NCBI GenBank assembly: GCA_003326205.1
Contig: LWTK01000051.1
Span: 36,097-100,096 of the forward strand
Reading direction: 5' to 3'
DNA from: Nostoc sp. ATCC 43529
GTDB taxonomy: Bacteria; Cyanobacteriota; Cyanobacteriia; Cyanobacteriales; Nostocaceae
Length of the DNA stretch: 64,000 nucleotides
Part shown: in pieces, positions 53,162 to 62,413 of the stretch
Layout: each line of letters opens with the position of its first letter
Numbering within the stretch: the first letter of the stretch is position 1
Notes under the pieces: generated by a model
What the model was told of the DNA's origin: nothing
Databases searched by the model: none
What the model saw: only the letters and a program-made list of their open reading frames with translations
Program-made: the position numbers and the translations under genes

Positions 53162-53911
53162 ATGACCAAAGAAGCATTAAAAATCGGATATTGGCGTGTA
53201 TACAAATTAAGTGATTTTATTTATATGTCTGACTGTGACACGAAAGTTAAAACAAAGTACGCAGACGTAAATGTCGGTAAGTATTTAACATCATTCCAGC
53301 GAAAATTACTGGTAGTGAATTTACAGAAAGATTTACCGGAATCTTACCGACAACGGATTGAAATTATGTTGTTGGCAGATGAGGGAAAAACTCAAACCCA
53401 GATTTGTCAAATTTTGGGATGTTGTCCAGCAACAGCAAGACATTGGACGCACATAGCGAAGACAGGAATGGCGCATCAATGGCAAGATTGCCCGATTGGT
53501 CGCCCGAAGGCAATAAATGACGAGTATTTAGAACGTTTGCAAGAACTGATGAGAAATAGCCCGCGAGATTATGGCTATTCTTTTCGGCGGTGGACAGCAA
53601 ACTGGCTAGCCAAACATTTGGCAAAAGAATTTGGGATTGAATTGAGCGATCGCCATCTCAAGCGACTGCTCAAACAAATGGGGTTATCCACACGGCCAAA
53701 AGCAAACAACACCGAAGCCAGCAGCAACGAGCATCAAGGTAACAAAATTTTGATTGGTGACCTCAAATCGGTAACTAATGCGGAAGATTCCGAATTATTA
53801 CCTATTAACTTTGCAAAATTATCAAAAGATTCAAATAATGGCGCACAACATATCCAATCAGTTGATTTCTCTGCAACAGCTCAACAATATTCTGGGGCAT
53901 TCTCTCTCTAA
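53162..53911 (+). CDS. Helix-turn-helix protein (IS630-like HTH) upstream of the exporter
   Basis: 249 residues; the start could also be the ATG at 53225. A helix-turn-helix of the HTH_29/IS630 type lies in RIEIMLLADEGKTQTQICQI (about 63-82) with CCPATARHW as recognition helix, followed by a second winged segment (LAKHLAKEFGIELSDRHLKR). There is no catalytic transposase domain. The C-terminal ~70 residues are polar and unrecognised. Its 3' end overlaps the exporter gene by 74 bases, so it is probably a co-transcribed regulator rather than a transposon fragment, though an origin from an IS630 transposase is plausible. Confidence 0.75.
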   Translation: MTKEALKIGYWRVYKLSDFIYMSDCDTKVKTKYADVNVGKYLTSFQRKLLVVNLQKDLPESYRQRIEIMLLADEGKTQTQICQILGCCPATARHWTHIAKTGMAHQWQDCPIGRPKAINDEYLERLQELMRNSPRDYGYSFRRWTANWLAKHLAKEFGIELSDRHLKRLLKQMGLSTRPKANNTEASSNEHQGNKILIGDLKSVTNAEDSELLPINFAKLSKDSNNGAQHIQSVDFSATAQQYSGAFSL

Positions 53912-56561
53912 AGAAGAATTTGAACGATATCTGCCACAATTTAAAGAAAGCAACCCGAAAGTCGGCAAATTTTGGCAAGGAACTGAGGTTGAACCAGGTG
54001 TATATATTGCGATCGCTGGTAAAGTCAGATTGCTCGATAGCGCCGACGAATTAATTGCTACTTTAGAGCCGGGAGACTCATTCGGGGAATTTACCTTATT
54101 TCCAGATACACAATTTCAGCCTTATGCAGCCAGAGCCTCAGTAAATTTACAACTGTGTTTTATTCCGGGTGAGGTGCTGTGGTCATTGATGGCTAAGTAT
54201 CCTCAGATTCGAGAGCATTTATGGGCTAGGGCAGTATCTCGCAATCCCGAACAGGCGGAATTAGGCAATGCTGTCAACATTGAGACAAATACGCATTCTG
54301 AAACAGATATTTTGTCCCAACCAGCAGATGTGCCCCAAGGTAAGAAAATTAGCAAAGCTTATTTTCCCAATCCGACTCAGAAAGTCGGGCATTTATGGCA
54401 GCGAGTAACGCGGCGCTATCCGTTTTTTGCCCAACAGAGTGGATCTGACTGCGGTGCAGCTTGTTTGGTGATGGTATCTCGCTATTGGGGAAAACGTTTT
54501 AGCGTCAATCGCTTGCGAGATATCGCCAATGTTGACCGCAACGGCGCATCTTTGCGCGGGTTATTGGTAGCAGCCGAAAGCTTGGGCTTTGCCACACGAC
54601 CGGTAAAAGCTGGTTTGAAGCAATTAGCCAAGCAAAGCTTACCAGCCATTGTTCACTGGGAAGGCAAGCATTACATTGTCGTCTACGAAGTTACCGCCAA
54701 ACATGTGATTGTAGCCGATCCAGCGATCGGTCAACGCACCCTTACTCACGCCGAATTTAAAGCCAGCTGGACTGGTTACACATTGCTGCTGCAACCGACA
54801 GCCATGCTCAAAGAGACTCAGCAGAGTTCTACGCCTTTTTGGCAGTTCTTTGAGTTAATGAAACCTCATTCTTTAGTGATGCTGGAGGTGTTTGTTGCCT
54901 CAATATTTATTCAGATATTTGGGCTGATTACTCCCTTATTCACCCAGTTAATTTTAGACCGCGTAGTGGTGCAGCGATCGGAACTCACATTGACCGCTGT
55001 GGGAATAGGATTGCTGATGTTTAACCTGTTTCGGGTAGCAATGACAGGGTTGCGCCAATATCTTCTAGACCACACAGCCAATCGCATAGACTTAGCATTA
55101 ATTGTTGGGTTTATTCGCCATACCCTACGACTACCGTTGAGTTTCTTCGAGTCTCGTTACGTAGGAGATATTATCTCTCGCGTCCAAGAAAACCGTAAAA
55201 TTCAACGCTTTCTTTCTGGTGAAGCATTATCAATTCTGCTAGATTTACTCACCGTCTTTATTTATGTGGGATTAATGTTTTGGTACAGTTGGAAAATGGC
55301 GTTGCTGTCATTGTTAATTATTCCACCTTTTGCTTTACTGGCTTTAATTGCCACACCTTTTTTACAAAAAATTTCACGAGAAATATTTAACGCTGTTGCC
55401 AAAGAAAGTAGTTACTTGATTGAAGCGCTAACCGGTGTCAGGACAGTCAAAGCAACGGCTGTAGAACAAACAGTACGTTGGCATTGGGAGGAGTTATTAA
55501 ATAAAGAAGTAAAAACTAATTTTTCTGGACAAGTTATTAACAACCGATTACAAATATTCAGTAACACAATTCAAGCATTGATGACTACTGGTTTGCTCTG
55601 GTTTGGAGCGTACCAAGTAATTCACAACCAATTAACTATTGGGCAACTAGTGGCATTTAATATGCTATTGGGCAATATTATTTCGCCCTTTCAACGCTTA
55701 ACTGTTTTGTGGAATCAGTTTCAGGAAGTCGTGATAGCGATGGAACGTATTAATGATGTATTGGATGCAGAACCAGAAGAAGATTTACACCATCAGCCAC
55801 GACAAAATTTACCAAAAATTAAAGGTAATATTCGCTTTGAAAAAGTGACATTTCGCTATCATTCAGACAGCGATATCAATATTCTAGAGAATCTCAGCTT
55901 TGAAATTAAACCAGGACAAATGGTAGCACTTGTAGGACGTAGTGGTTCTGGAAAAACTACGATTTCTAAATTGGTTTTAGGATTGTATCCGCCAACAGAC
56001 GGCAAAATTTTAATTGATGGACAAGATATTACTAGTATTTCCTTAAGTTCCTTACGTCAGCAAGTTGGGGTAGTTGACCAAGATACCTTTTTGTTTGGCG
56101 GCACAATTCGAGAAAATATTAGCTTAGGACATCCTGGGTCGAGTTTAGAAGAGGTAATCCAGGCAGCAAAACTAGCAGGTGCTGACGAATTTATTAAAAA
56201 GTTACCAATGGGATATGAAACCCAAATTGGTGAAGGTGGCGGATTATTATCTGGCGGACAAAGACAAAGAATCGCTATTGCCAGGGCTTTATTAGGTAAT
56301 CCTCAGTTATTAGTTTTAGATGAAGCAACTTCTCATTTAGATACCGAATCAGAAAGAATTATCCAACAGAACTTTAACACGATTCTTAGGGGAAGAACCA
56401 CTTTAGTAATTGCCCATCGTCTTTCTACAATCCGCAATGCCGATTTCATTTTAGTACTAGACCGGGGTGTGTTAATTGAGAGCGGAAATCATGAAGAATT
56501 GATGGCTAAACGGGGACATTATTTCTATCTCAATCAACAGCAGTTACAGGTGGCAGTATGA
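53838..56561 (+). CDS. Peptidase-containing ABC exporter with cyclic-nucleotide-binding-like N-terminus
   Basis: 907 residues from the ATG at 53838; an ATG at 53778 would add 20 residues. Domains: a cNMP-binding-like region (about 1-130, LEPGDSFGEFTLFPD), C39 peptidase (about 190-325) with catalytic Cys205 in QSGSDCGAACL, His in GKHYIVVYEV and Asp in VADPAIG, a six-span exporter domain, and an ATPase with GRSGSGKTT (about 700), LSGGQRQR and LLVLDEATSHLD. It should cut leader peptides after a double-glycine-type site and export the product through the inner membrane. HlyD, isomerase and modifying-type genes around it fit a secreted peptide system. An intact peptidase triad distinguishes it from HlyB, where the Cys is lost. 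Confidence 0.92.
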   Translation: MAHNISNQLISLQQLNNILGHSLSKEEFERYLPQFKESNPKVGKFWQGTEVEPGVYIAIAGKVRLLDSADELIATLEPGDSFGEFTLFPDTQFQPYAARASVNLQLCFIPGEVLWSLMAKYPQIREHLWARAVSRNPEQAELGNAVNIETNTHSETDILSQPADVPQGKKISKAYFPNPTQKVGHLWQRVTRRYPFFAQQSGSDCGAACLVMVSRYWGKRFSVNRLRDIANVDRNGASLRGLLVAAESLGFATRPVKAGLKQLAKQSLPAIVHWEGKHYIVVYEVTAKHVIVADPAIGQRTLTHAEFKASWTGYTLLLQPTAMLKETQQSSTPFWQFFELMKPHSLVMLEVFVASIFIQIFGLITPLFTQLILDRVVVQRSELTLTAVGIGLLMFNLFRVAMTGLRQYLLDHTANRIDLALIVGFIRHTLRLPLSFFESRYVGDIISRVQENRKIQRFLSGEALSILLDLLTVFIYVGLMFWYSWKMALLSLLIIPPFALLALIATPFLQKISREIFNAVAKESSYLIEALTGVRTVKATAVEQTVRWHWEELLNKEVKTNFSGQVINNRLQIFSNTIQALMTTGLLWFGAYQVIHNQLTIGQLVAFNMLLGNIISPFQRLTVLWNQFQEVVIAMERINDVLDAEPEEDLHHQPRQNLPKIKGNIRFEKVTFRYHSDSDINILENLSFEIKPGQMVALVGRSGSGKTTISKLVLGLYPPTDGKILIDGQDITSISLSSLRQQVGVVDQDTFLFGGTIRENISLGHPGSSLEEVIQAAKLAGADEFIKKLPMGYETQIGEGGGLLSGGQRQRIAIARALLGNPQLLVLDEATSHLDTESERIIQQNFNTILRGRTTLVIAHRLSTIRNADFILVLDRGVLIESGNHEELMAKRGHYFYLNQQQLQVAV

Positions 56562-56638
56562 ACTGTAAAAGCAGAAATTATATTGTTAATTAATGGCTAA
56601 TAAATTATCCCATTGAAAAATTTATTTCAAAAATAATT

Positions 56639-58165
56639 ATGCCTAATAGTATATTGAATGGACGAGTAACGAACTCAATACCAGAAGAAATATTAGAACA
56701 GGAAATTTTAGAACCACAAATTCAATCAAGTTCAAGTGATGATTGGTCTGAGATTACTAAAGAATCACTTGATAGTTTTCCTCAGGTTTGGACAAGAGGA
56801 TTACTATATTTTTTAGTTGTATTTGTGTCTATAATTTTGCCTTGGACAATGCTATTTAAAGTTGATGAGACTGGTACAGCCAGAGGACGAACTGAGCCTA
56901 AAGAAAAGACAATTAAGCTCGATTCTGCTGTAGCTGGAACTGTTGCTGAGATTCGAGTTAAGGAAGGCGATACAGTAAAACCTGGGCAAACTTTATTGGT
57001 ATTAGAATCAGAACTAGTCAAATCAGATTTGCAGCAGGCGCAGGATAAATTAGAAGGACAATTAAATCGACTTGCTCAGTTAAATTCATCTAAAAATCAA
57101 TTGCTTGTGTCTTTGGCGACTCAACAACAACAAAATCAATCTCAACAGTTAGAGAAGCAGACCCAAATCGCTCAAGCAAGTCAAAATCTCGATGCTCTAA
57201 AAAATGCCTATGAATTGCAAAAAGAAGAAAAATTAGCTCAAGTTAATCAAGCACAGAAAGCTCTCGAACATAGTCGAAATAATAGTAAGTTAGCTGAGAG
57301 TAGTTTGATAAGTACTCAGCGAGAAGTTGAACGCTATAGCAAACTCAAACAAGAAGGAGTAGTTCCAGAAATTAATGTTGTAGAAAAGGAAGATATAGCT
57401 AAAGAAAAACAAAAAATATACGAACAAAGCAAGTCAGATATAGAACAAGCTAAATTAACTTTGGCAGAACAAAAGAGTAGTTACGAACGCAGTATCCGCC
57501 AAACTAATGCAGATATCGAACAGGCTAGATTGCGATTAAAAGAACAAGAAAGGAGTTATGAAACTTTAACTCGTTCTGGTCAACTAGCCGTGCTAAAAAT
57601 TGGAGAACAGCAGAAAAGTTTAGAAACTGATATTACTTCATTACAATCAGAAATTGCCCAAAGTAAAAGACAAGTTTTAGCATTAAGATTTCAGTTAAGT
57701 CAACGAGAAATCAGAGCTACCACCAGTGGTATATTATTTCATCTACCGATTGAAAAAGCTGGTTCTGTGGTGCAGCCTGGAACAATGGTGGCGGAAATCG
57801 CATCGCTCAATTCGCCTTTAATAATTCGCGCACAAATGGCAACCACAGAAAGTGGTTCTTTGCAGACAGGACTACCAGTGAAACTGAAATTTGATGCTTA
57901 TCCTTTTCAAGATTATGGGGTTATATCAGGGGAATTAATCAAAATTTCTCCTACTACTACAGAGATAGATACTCCTAATGGAAAAGTGGCAGCTTATAAC
58001 TTAGATATTGCCTTAAAACAGAATTGTATTCCTTCTGCAAATAAATGTATTTCCTTGCGTCCTGGAGATACAGCAACAGCTGAAGTGATTGTGCGCCAGC
58101 GGCGAATTATTGATTTTATACTCGATCCGTTTAAAAAGTTGCAACAGGGGGATGTTAAGTTGTAA
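56639..58165 (+). CDS. HlyD-family membrane fusion protein
   Basis: 508 residues. One membrane span at about 54-76 is followed by a lipoyl-like segment (GTVAEIRVKEGDTVKPGQTL), a long coiled coil (about 125-345, rich in Gln, Lys and Glu), the second lipoyl half (IRATTSGILFHLPIEKAGSV) and a beta-barrel domain ending IVRQRRIIDFILDPF. It links the inner-membrane exporter to an outer-membrane channel. It starts 77 bp after the ABC gene and is clearly its partner. The outer-membrane TolC-type channel is not in the window. Confidence 0.92.
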   Translation: MPNSILNGRVTNSIPEEILEQEILEPQIQSSSSDDWSEITKESLDSFPQVWTRGLLYFLVVFVSIILPWTMLFKVDETGTARGRTEPKEKTIKLDSAVAGTVAEIRVKEGDTVKPGQTLLVLESELVKSDLQQAQDKLEGQLNRLAQLNSSKNQLLVSLATQQQQNQSQQLEKQTQIAQASQNLDALKNAYELQKEEKLAQVNQAQKALEHSRNNSKLAESSLISTQREVERYSKLKQEGVVPEINVVEKEDIAKEKQKIYEQSKSDIEQAKLTLAEQKSSYERSIRQTNADIEQARLRLKEQERSYETLTRSGQLAVLKIGEQQKSLETDITSLQSEIAQSKRQVLALRFQLSQREIRATTSGILFHLPIEKAGSVVQPGTMVAEIASLNSPLIIRAQMATTESGSLQTGLPVKLKFDAYPFQDYGVISGELIKISPTTTEIDTPNGKVAAYNLDIALKQNCIPSANKCISLRPGDTATAEVIVRQRRIIDFILDPFKKLQQGDVKL

Positions 58166-58228
58166 AAAAAATCGCGATCGCTTATTCTTTTTTTGTTAAA
58201 TTTTAATTCTTTTATTTAGGAGATTCTC

Positions 58229-58975
58229 ATGTCACAACCTCTGACAATTACTTCCGAAGATATTCTAAATCAGGTAAAATTATCTTGCAAAATTCCTGAG
58301 ATAGTTGAAGATATTATTACTCTTCAAATTATCAAAGATGCGGTAGAGAAAGCTGGCATCCAAGTAGAAACCGAAGAACTTCAGCAAACAGCAGACCAAA
58401 TACGATTAGCTCAAAAACTTAATAATGCTGATGATACTTGGGCATGGTTAGAAAAACATAGCTTATCTCTCGATAATTTTGAAGAATTAGTCTACAACAC
58501 CGTTATCTCTGGAAAATTAGCTGCTTATCTGTTTGGAGATAAAGTTGAACAATATTTCTTTGAACATCAACTAGATTATGCTACGGTCTTGCTTTATGAA
58601 GTTGTTTTAGATGATGAAGATTTGTCCCTAGAACTGTTTTATGCCATCCAGGAAGGTGAAATTAGTTTTTATGAGGTGGCTCACAAATACATTGAAGATA
58701 AAGAATTACGCCGAAAATTAGGTTATCGGGGGAAATTGTACCGTAAAGATTTGAAGGCAGAACTTTCTGCTGCGGTCTTTGCTGCTAAACCTCCTCAACT
58801 TCTCAAACCCATAGTTACTTCTAAAGGGATACATTTAATATTAGTTGAGGAAATCATTCAACCAGAGCTAGATAATAAACTATCCCGGCAAATTCTGACA
58901 GATTTATTTACTGCTTGGTTGAAGTCACAAATCGATAAATTTGAATTTATACCTGTTCTTACTCCAGAGAAATAA
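58229..58975 (+). CDS. SurA/PpiC-like peptidyl-prolyl isomerase associated with the exporter
   Basis: 248 residues, no signal peptide or membrane span. The N-terminal ~110 residues form a SurA-like helical domain (ETEELQQTADQIRLAQKL...WLEKHSLSLDNFEELV). A parvulin-type domain follows, with DLKAELSAAVFAAKPPQLLK and SKGIHLILVEEI. Parvulin catalytic residues are hard to verify by eye. Such proteins commonly follow HlyB/HlyD-type genes in cyanobacteria and may act as chaperones for the exported peptide. A TTTAGGAGATTCTC ribosome binding site precedes the ATG. A second, longer homologue lies at 60591-61397 on the other strand. Confidence 0.82.
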   Translation: MSQPLTITSEDILNQVKLSCKIPEIVEDIITLQIIKDAVEKAGIQVETEELQQTADQIRLAQKLNNADDTWAWLEKHSLSLDNFEELVYNTVISGKLAAYLFGDKVEQYFFEHQLDYATVLLYEVVLDDEDLSLELFYAIQEGEISFYEVAHKYIEDKELRRKLGYRGKLYRKDLKAELSAAVFAAKPPQLLKPIVTSKGIHLILVEEIIQPELDNKLSRQILTDLFTAWLKSQIDKFEFIPVLTPEK

Positions 58976-59553
58976 GGGTTTTAGGAATTAATCAATTAAT
59001 ATGGTCGGTTTGCTAAAGTCTTTTTTACGAACCACAGAGACACAGAGAACACGGAGAGAAGAGACAGAAATAAAAGGAAGGAAGAAATGCTGAACTCAAC
59101 TGTATAGACTTACAGCGTTTTTCAGGTAAATTGAAGTACACGGGTAGGAGCTTTACTTTACAGCTGTGCTTCCCTACCATAATCTGTACCTCACCAGCTT
59201 GCAATTTATTGTATAAATTAATACAATTATATTAAGTATTTCTTTCTTCTCTTTGCGTCCTTTGCGCCCTTTGCGGTTCGTTAAAAAAATTGACTTTGGC
59301 AAAGAGTTTTAGCCTTAACTGAATTGTATTGACTTATAAATCAATACAGTTCAGTTAAGCAATTTTTTCCTTCTCTTTCTTCTCTCTCTGTGTGCTCTGC
59401 GCCTGGAGTGGTTTGTTAAAAAAATTGACTTTGGCAAAGAGTTTTAGCTTTAACTCAACTGTATTGACTTATAAATAATAAAATATCCAATTAATTATTG
59501 TGGGCTGGGCATTTTTTCCAGTCCACAAAGTTAGATAATTTATTTGTTGAATA
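58976..59553. other. 578-bp convergent intergenic region with direct repeats
   Basis: It separates the exporter operon from the convergent CPBP gene. It holds CACAGAG units (59034-59070), a degenerate MITE-end-like stretch (GGGTAGGAGC...CAGCTGTGCTTCCCTACC, about 59142-59179), two copies of a 61-bp repeat, and CTTTGCG/CTCTGCG repeats. I looked for a short precursor-peptide gene on both strands and found only a 30-codon frame across CACAGAG repeats, which is not convincing. Confidence 0.65.
59281..59476. repeat. Two direct copies of a 61-bp repeat (59281-59341 and 59416-59476)
   Basis: Each begins TTAAAAAAATTGACTTTGGC and ends GTATTGACTTATAAAT, with three mismatches between copies. A complementary stretch (TCAATACAGTTCAGTTAAGC) follows the first copy. 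A shorter related stretch lies at about 59092-59128. Confidence 0.8.
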
Positions 59554-60507
59554 TTACTTTATTAATGACCTTTTAGAACTAGCATACTCATAAATAAATA
59601 GACCAATATTTACAGCTATTAAAACTAGAAAGCCAGCTAATCCTGTAACACCAACTGTTAAATCGTTACCTCCTTTGATTGCTAAGATAGATAATCCTGC
59701 TGTGGCATTCAAAGTTCCATGTAAAATGGAAGTAGCAATCACAGATTGGGATTTAAGTCTGATATAGCTAAAAATTGGTGATAACAATAGGGTAAAAATT
59801 GTCATCATCAAAACACCTAATAACGGGTGTTGAGGATAGTTATGTCCTTGGATGATTATTGGGGCGTGCCATATTCCCCAAATCAAACCGATAATAACTG
59901 AGGACTTCCAAAACCCTAGATAATTAAGTTCTTTTTGTAGCAAACCTCTCCAACCTAATTCTTCACCAAAAGCTGCAACAGCATTGATGGTTGCACCTGC
60001 AATTAAACCTTGTATTAAGCTAATCCAAATCAATGGAATTGGCAAAGCTGCTATTTGAGTTTGTACCTGCTGTAACTTCTCTGGAGAGAGTACTGTTTTT
60101 AATTGTGCAAATAGTCCTGCCATTTCTGGAGAATATTCAACTCCAGGAAAAAGTAAACTAATTGCAAAGGTTGTAAATGCTATAGTTGGTGCTAATAACC
60201 AGGCTACCAAAAACCACCAATTGAACTTAAAAGAAATACCGAATGGTTTTTGCAATGGTTCGTGGTAAATAAATTTTTGGATAACTACAGCAACGAGCAT
60301 TGGAATAAACATATAAGCTGTAGTTACAACCAGCGAACCAGGTGCGACCCATTTACCACCTAAAGCTAAGTACAGAATCACTAATAAATAATTAAAGAAA
60401 AAAGTTAAGCCGAGAAAGAGCCAAACTTTTTTGAAATGTCTTTTCATAAACTTACCAATATACCTGACTTTGAGGTAATGATGTCTAGGTTGATGATGTA
60501 TTGACAT
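59554..60507 (-). CDS. CPBP-family intramembrane glutamic endopeptidase
   Basis: 317 residues (a start 20 codons later at the next Met is possible), with about eight membrane spans. The family motifs are present: EELGWRGL (EExxxR), GLIWGIWHAPIII (catalytic His) and ILHGTLNATAG (HxxxN). These CAAX-protease-like membrane enzymes include bacteriocin-immunity proteins and maturation proteases. Here it stands between two halves of a putative peptide export locus, so immunity or processing is plausible, but the family is large and its role here is an inference. The 5' side is separated by 83 bp from the PPIase gene on the same strand. Confidence 0.87.
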   Translation of the reverse strand: MSIHHQPRHHYLKVRYIGKFMKRHFKKVWLFLGLTFFFNYLLVILYLALGGKWVAPGSLVVTTAYMFIPMLVAVVIQKFIYHEPLQKPFGISFKFNWWFLVAWLLAPTIAFTTFAISLLFPGVEYSPEMAGLFAQLKTVLSPEKLQQVQTQIAALPIPLIWISLIQGLIAGATINAVAAFGEELGWRGLLQKELNYLGFWKSSVIIGLIWGIWHAPIIIQGHNYPQHPLLGVLMMTIFTLLLSPIFSYIRLKSQSVIATSILHGTLNATAGLSILAIKGGNDLTVGVTGLAGFLVLIAVNIGLFIYEYASSKRSLIK

Positions 60508-60542
60508 AGCTTGATTATTACATTATATAGATATTTTGCCTA

Positions 60543-60581
60543 AAATTTCCTGGATATTGAATATAAATAGCCAGGAAATTT
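60543..60581. terminator. Hairpin AAATTTCCTGG...CCAGGAAATTT after the isomerase gene
   Basis: Perfect 11-base arms (60543-60553 and 60571-60581) with a 17-base loop, 10 bp beyond the isomerase stop on the minus strand. No strong T-run follows, so it may be a weak terminator, an attenuator for the CPBP gene or an mRNA-stabilising structure. Confidence 0.45.
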
Positions 60582-60590
60582 GTGCTATTT

Positions 60591-61397
60591 CTAATTATTT
60601 TTAGCTGTTGCTAAAGTGTGAGAATCAGAGTGAATTTGACTCTTTAACCATGTTTGCAGCAGGAATTCTAATACTTGCTCTTTAACTTCTCTGAACTCAT
60701 GAGAAAACCATTTTTCGACTTTGAGAATGTGATAACCTAATTTGGTTTGAATTGGGCCAATCACATCACCATCTTTTGCTTCTGCAATAGCTTGTCCTAG
60801 TTCTGGCATTAGTTCTGAAACAAAACGAATACCTACAAAGCCACCATTCTCTTTTGATTGCTTACCTTTTGAGTATTGTAGTGCCAAACTACAGAAGGCA
60901 GCTTTATCTTGTTGCAGTGCTTGAACTATTCTCAAAGCTTCTGTTAAATCGAGTACGAGAATCTGAGATAAAGCAACACGTTTAAAAATATAAGGATCGA
61001 CTAGATATTGAGTATCTATAGTTGAGCCAAATAAACGTTCTTTTAACTTTTGTGTCAGCAGTGCGACTCTAATACTTTCAGACCATTCTTCTACTTGTAA
61101 ACGCTGCTGTGCTAGCCATGACAAAGTTTCTGAAGCTGTTAATAATTTGTGGTCTTGGCGAAAGGTATCTCCTGCGGCTTGCAATTCATCTTCAGAAACT
61201 GTAATTTCTAGCTGTTCGCAGAGGCGCAAAATCAATACTTCTTGTTCAGCATCAGCGGCAACGGCACTAATTTTATATGAATGGCGTAAGTGGTCTAATA
61301 TTTGTTCGTTTGTTGCGAGTGAAATCTCTGGGAGTTTTAGTGTTGCTAAAAGATTTTCGCCGCTAGATATTCTTGGTGTAGCTACATTTTCTGTCAT
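60591..61397 (-). CDS. SurA-like peptidyl-prolyl isomerase (parvulin type)
   Basis: 268 residues, no signal peptide. The helical N-terminal SurA-like part (about 25-130) contains WLAQQRLQVEEWSESIRVAL. The parvulin domain (about 140-240) has SQILVLDLTEA, GKQSKENGGFVGIRFVSELM, IGPIQTKLGYHILKVEKWF, with the Gly-Gly-x-x-G and His-Ile motifs in place. It shares layout with the PPIase at 58229. Its start codon lies 5 bp after the stop of the aldo/keto-reductase-like gene, so HopA1, AKR and PPIase form one tight operon. It may assist folding of a modified or exported peptide. Confidence 0.88.
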   Translation of the reverse strand: MTENVATPRISSGENLLATLKLPEISLATNEQILDHLRHSYKISAVAADAEQEVLILRLCEQLEITVSEDELQAAGDTFRQDHKLLTASETLSWLAQQRLQVEEWSESIRVALLTQKLKERLFGSTIDTQYLVDPYIFKRVALSQILVLDLTEALRIVQALQQDKAAFCSLALQYSKGKQSKENGGFVGIRFVSELMPELGQAIAEAKDGDVIGPIQTKLGYHILKVEKWFSHEFREVKEQVLEFLLQTWLKSQIHSDSHTLATAKNN

Positions 61398-61402
61398 AAT
61401 TA

Positions 61403-62413
61403 TTAACCCCTGTAAATTAATTTATCTGTAGGAATATTTTGGTTTTGGAAACGATGGCGATGTAGATCGCCATAAAGGTTGAGATAATCTATTTCTTCTG
61501 GGGTGAGTTTACCTTTTTGAATGCCTGCGATCGCTGCGTCTATATGTTCCCGTTTTTCTGAACCCATCAGACAGACATCTACACAGTTTTGGCTCAAAGA
61601 ATAGCGGTATAAATCGGGAACTGAAGGCACCCAACATCCTTCTGGCAAACCAGCAGGAGGATGCCAAAGGGGGCCGTGCATTCCCGCAGATTTAAAGGTG
61701 ACAACACCCGATCGCTGCGGATCTTCTGCTTCCAAATTGTTGAATACTGATTTTTGAGCAGTACGATGAGCGACATTATGTCTCACCATCGCCACATCTA
61801 TTAATGAATTATTCAGCCATTTGTTAGCTAAATCTAAGTCGTGAAAAGAAGCACCAATATAACGAACAGCCCCCATTTTTTTGAGACGTTCGGAAACACC
61901 AAACATTCTTTCTACGATTCGTTCGTAAATGCTACCAGCACCTCTTAAATCGTTAGATCTGTCTAAGCATTTCTCAAACATTGGCTCATCACTAGTGCCA
62001 ATCCAGCCCCAAAAGAAAACATCAATATAGTCCATTTTCAGGTCTACAAATTGGTCGATGATGGCTGCCATTGCCGCATCTGGATTTTTGATATAACTCA
62101 CCGTTGCCAAAACTACTTTTTCTCGCACTGATGAGCCACGACCACACAATTTTCGCAGTCCCTCAGACATGTGGCTGTAGAGATAGTGGTGCAAATCGCT
62201 GGAGTAAAAAAAGAAGTTAATTCCTTGGTCGAAGGCATAAAGAGTATCTTCACTAGAGATTTTACCGCCACCTCCTAATCCTAGAGCGCTAACAGTTAAA
62301 TCAGTTCGTCCGAGTTTGCGGTAAAATGGCAAATCTGATTCGGGAAATTTATTGTTGAAATTAACTTCATTGGAAGTTGCTACTTTTGGCGGCGCAAGGT
62401 CGAGTATTTGCAT
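61403..62413 (-). CDS. Aldo/keto-reductase-fold protein lacking the usual catalytic tetrad
   Basis: 336 residues. LGRTDLTVSALGLGGGGK, AFDQGINFFFYSS and VRYIGASFHDLDLANKWL show the AKR barrel. The expected Asp in the GxNxxDTA motif is replaced within GINFFFYSS, the catalytic Lys (usually vlaTK) is Val in VVLATVSY, and the catalytic His (usually DlxxxH) is aromatic in DYIDVFFWGW. So normal NADPH-dependent carbonyl reduction is doubtful. Its start codon overlaps the stop of the HopA1-family gene (TAATG) and the PPIase gene follows after 5 bp. It may be a partner or a repurposed enzyme in peptide modification. Confidence 0.85.
   Translation of the reverse strand: MQILDLAPPKVATSNEVNFNNKFPESDLPFYRKLGRTDLTVSALGLGGGGKISSEDTLYAFDQGINFFFYSSDLHHYLYSHMSEGLRKLCGRGSSVREKVVLATVSYIKNPDAAMAAIIDQFVDLKMDYIDVFFWGWIGTSDEPMFEKCLDRSNDLRGAGSIYERIVERMFGVSERLKKMGAVRYIGASFHDLDLANKWLNNSLIDVAMVRHNVAHRTAQKSVFNNLEAEDPQRSGVVTFKSAGMHGPLWHPPAGLPEGCWVPSVPDLYRYSLSQNCVDVCLMGSEKREHIDAAIAGIQKGKLTPEEIDYLNLYGDLHRHRFQNQNIPTDKLIYRG

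Noticed and set aside
53162..53911. HTH protein considered as an IS630 insertion sequence
   Set aside because: No DDE catalytic domain, no terminal inverted repeats seen, and its 3' end overlaps the exporter gene, which suggests a stable operon member.
58999..59091. 30-codon frame in the exporter/CPBP gap considered as a precursor peptide
   Set aside because: Most of it is CACAGAG repeat; no double-glycine leader site and no core-like segment.
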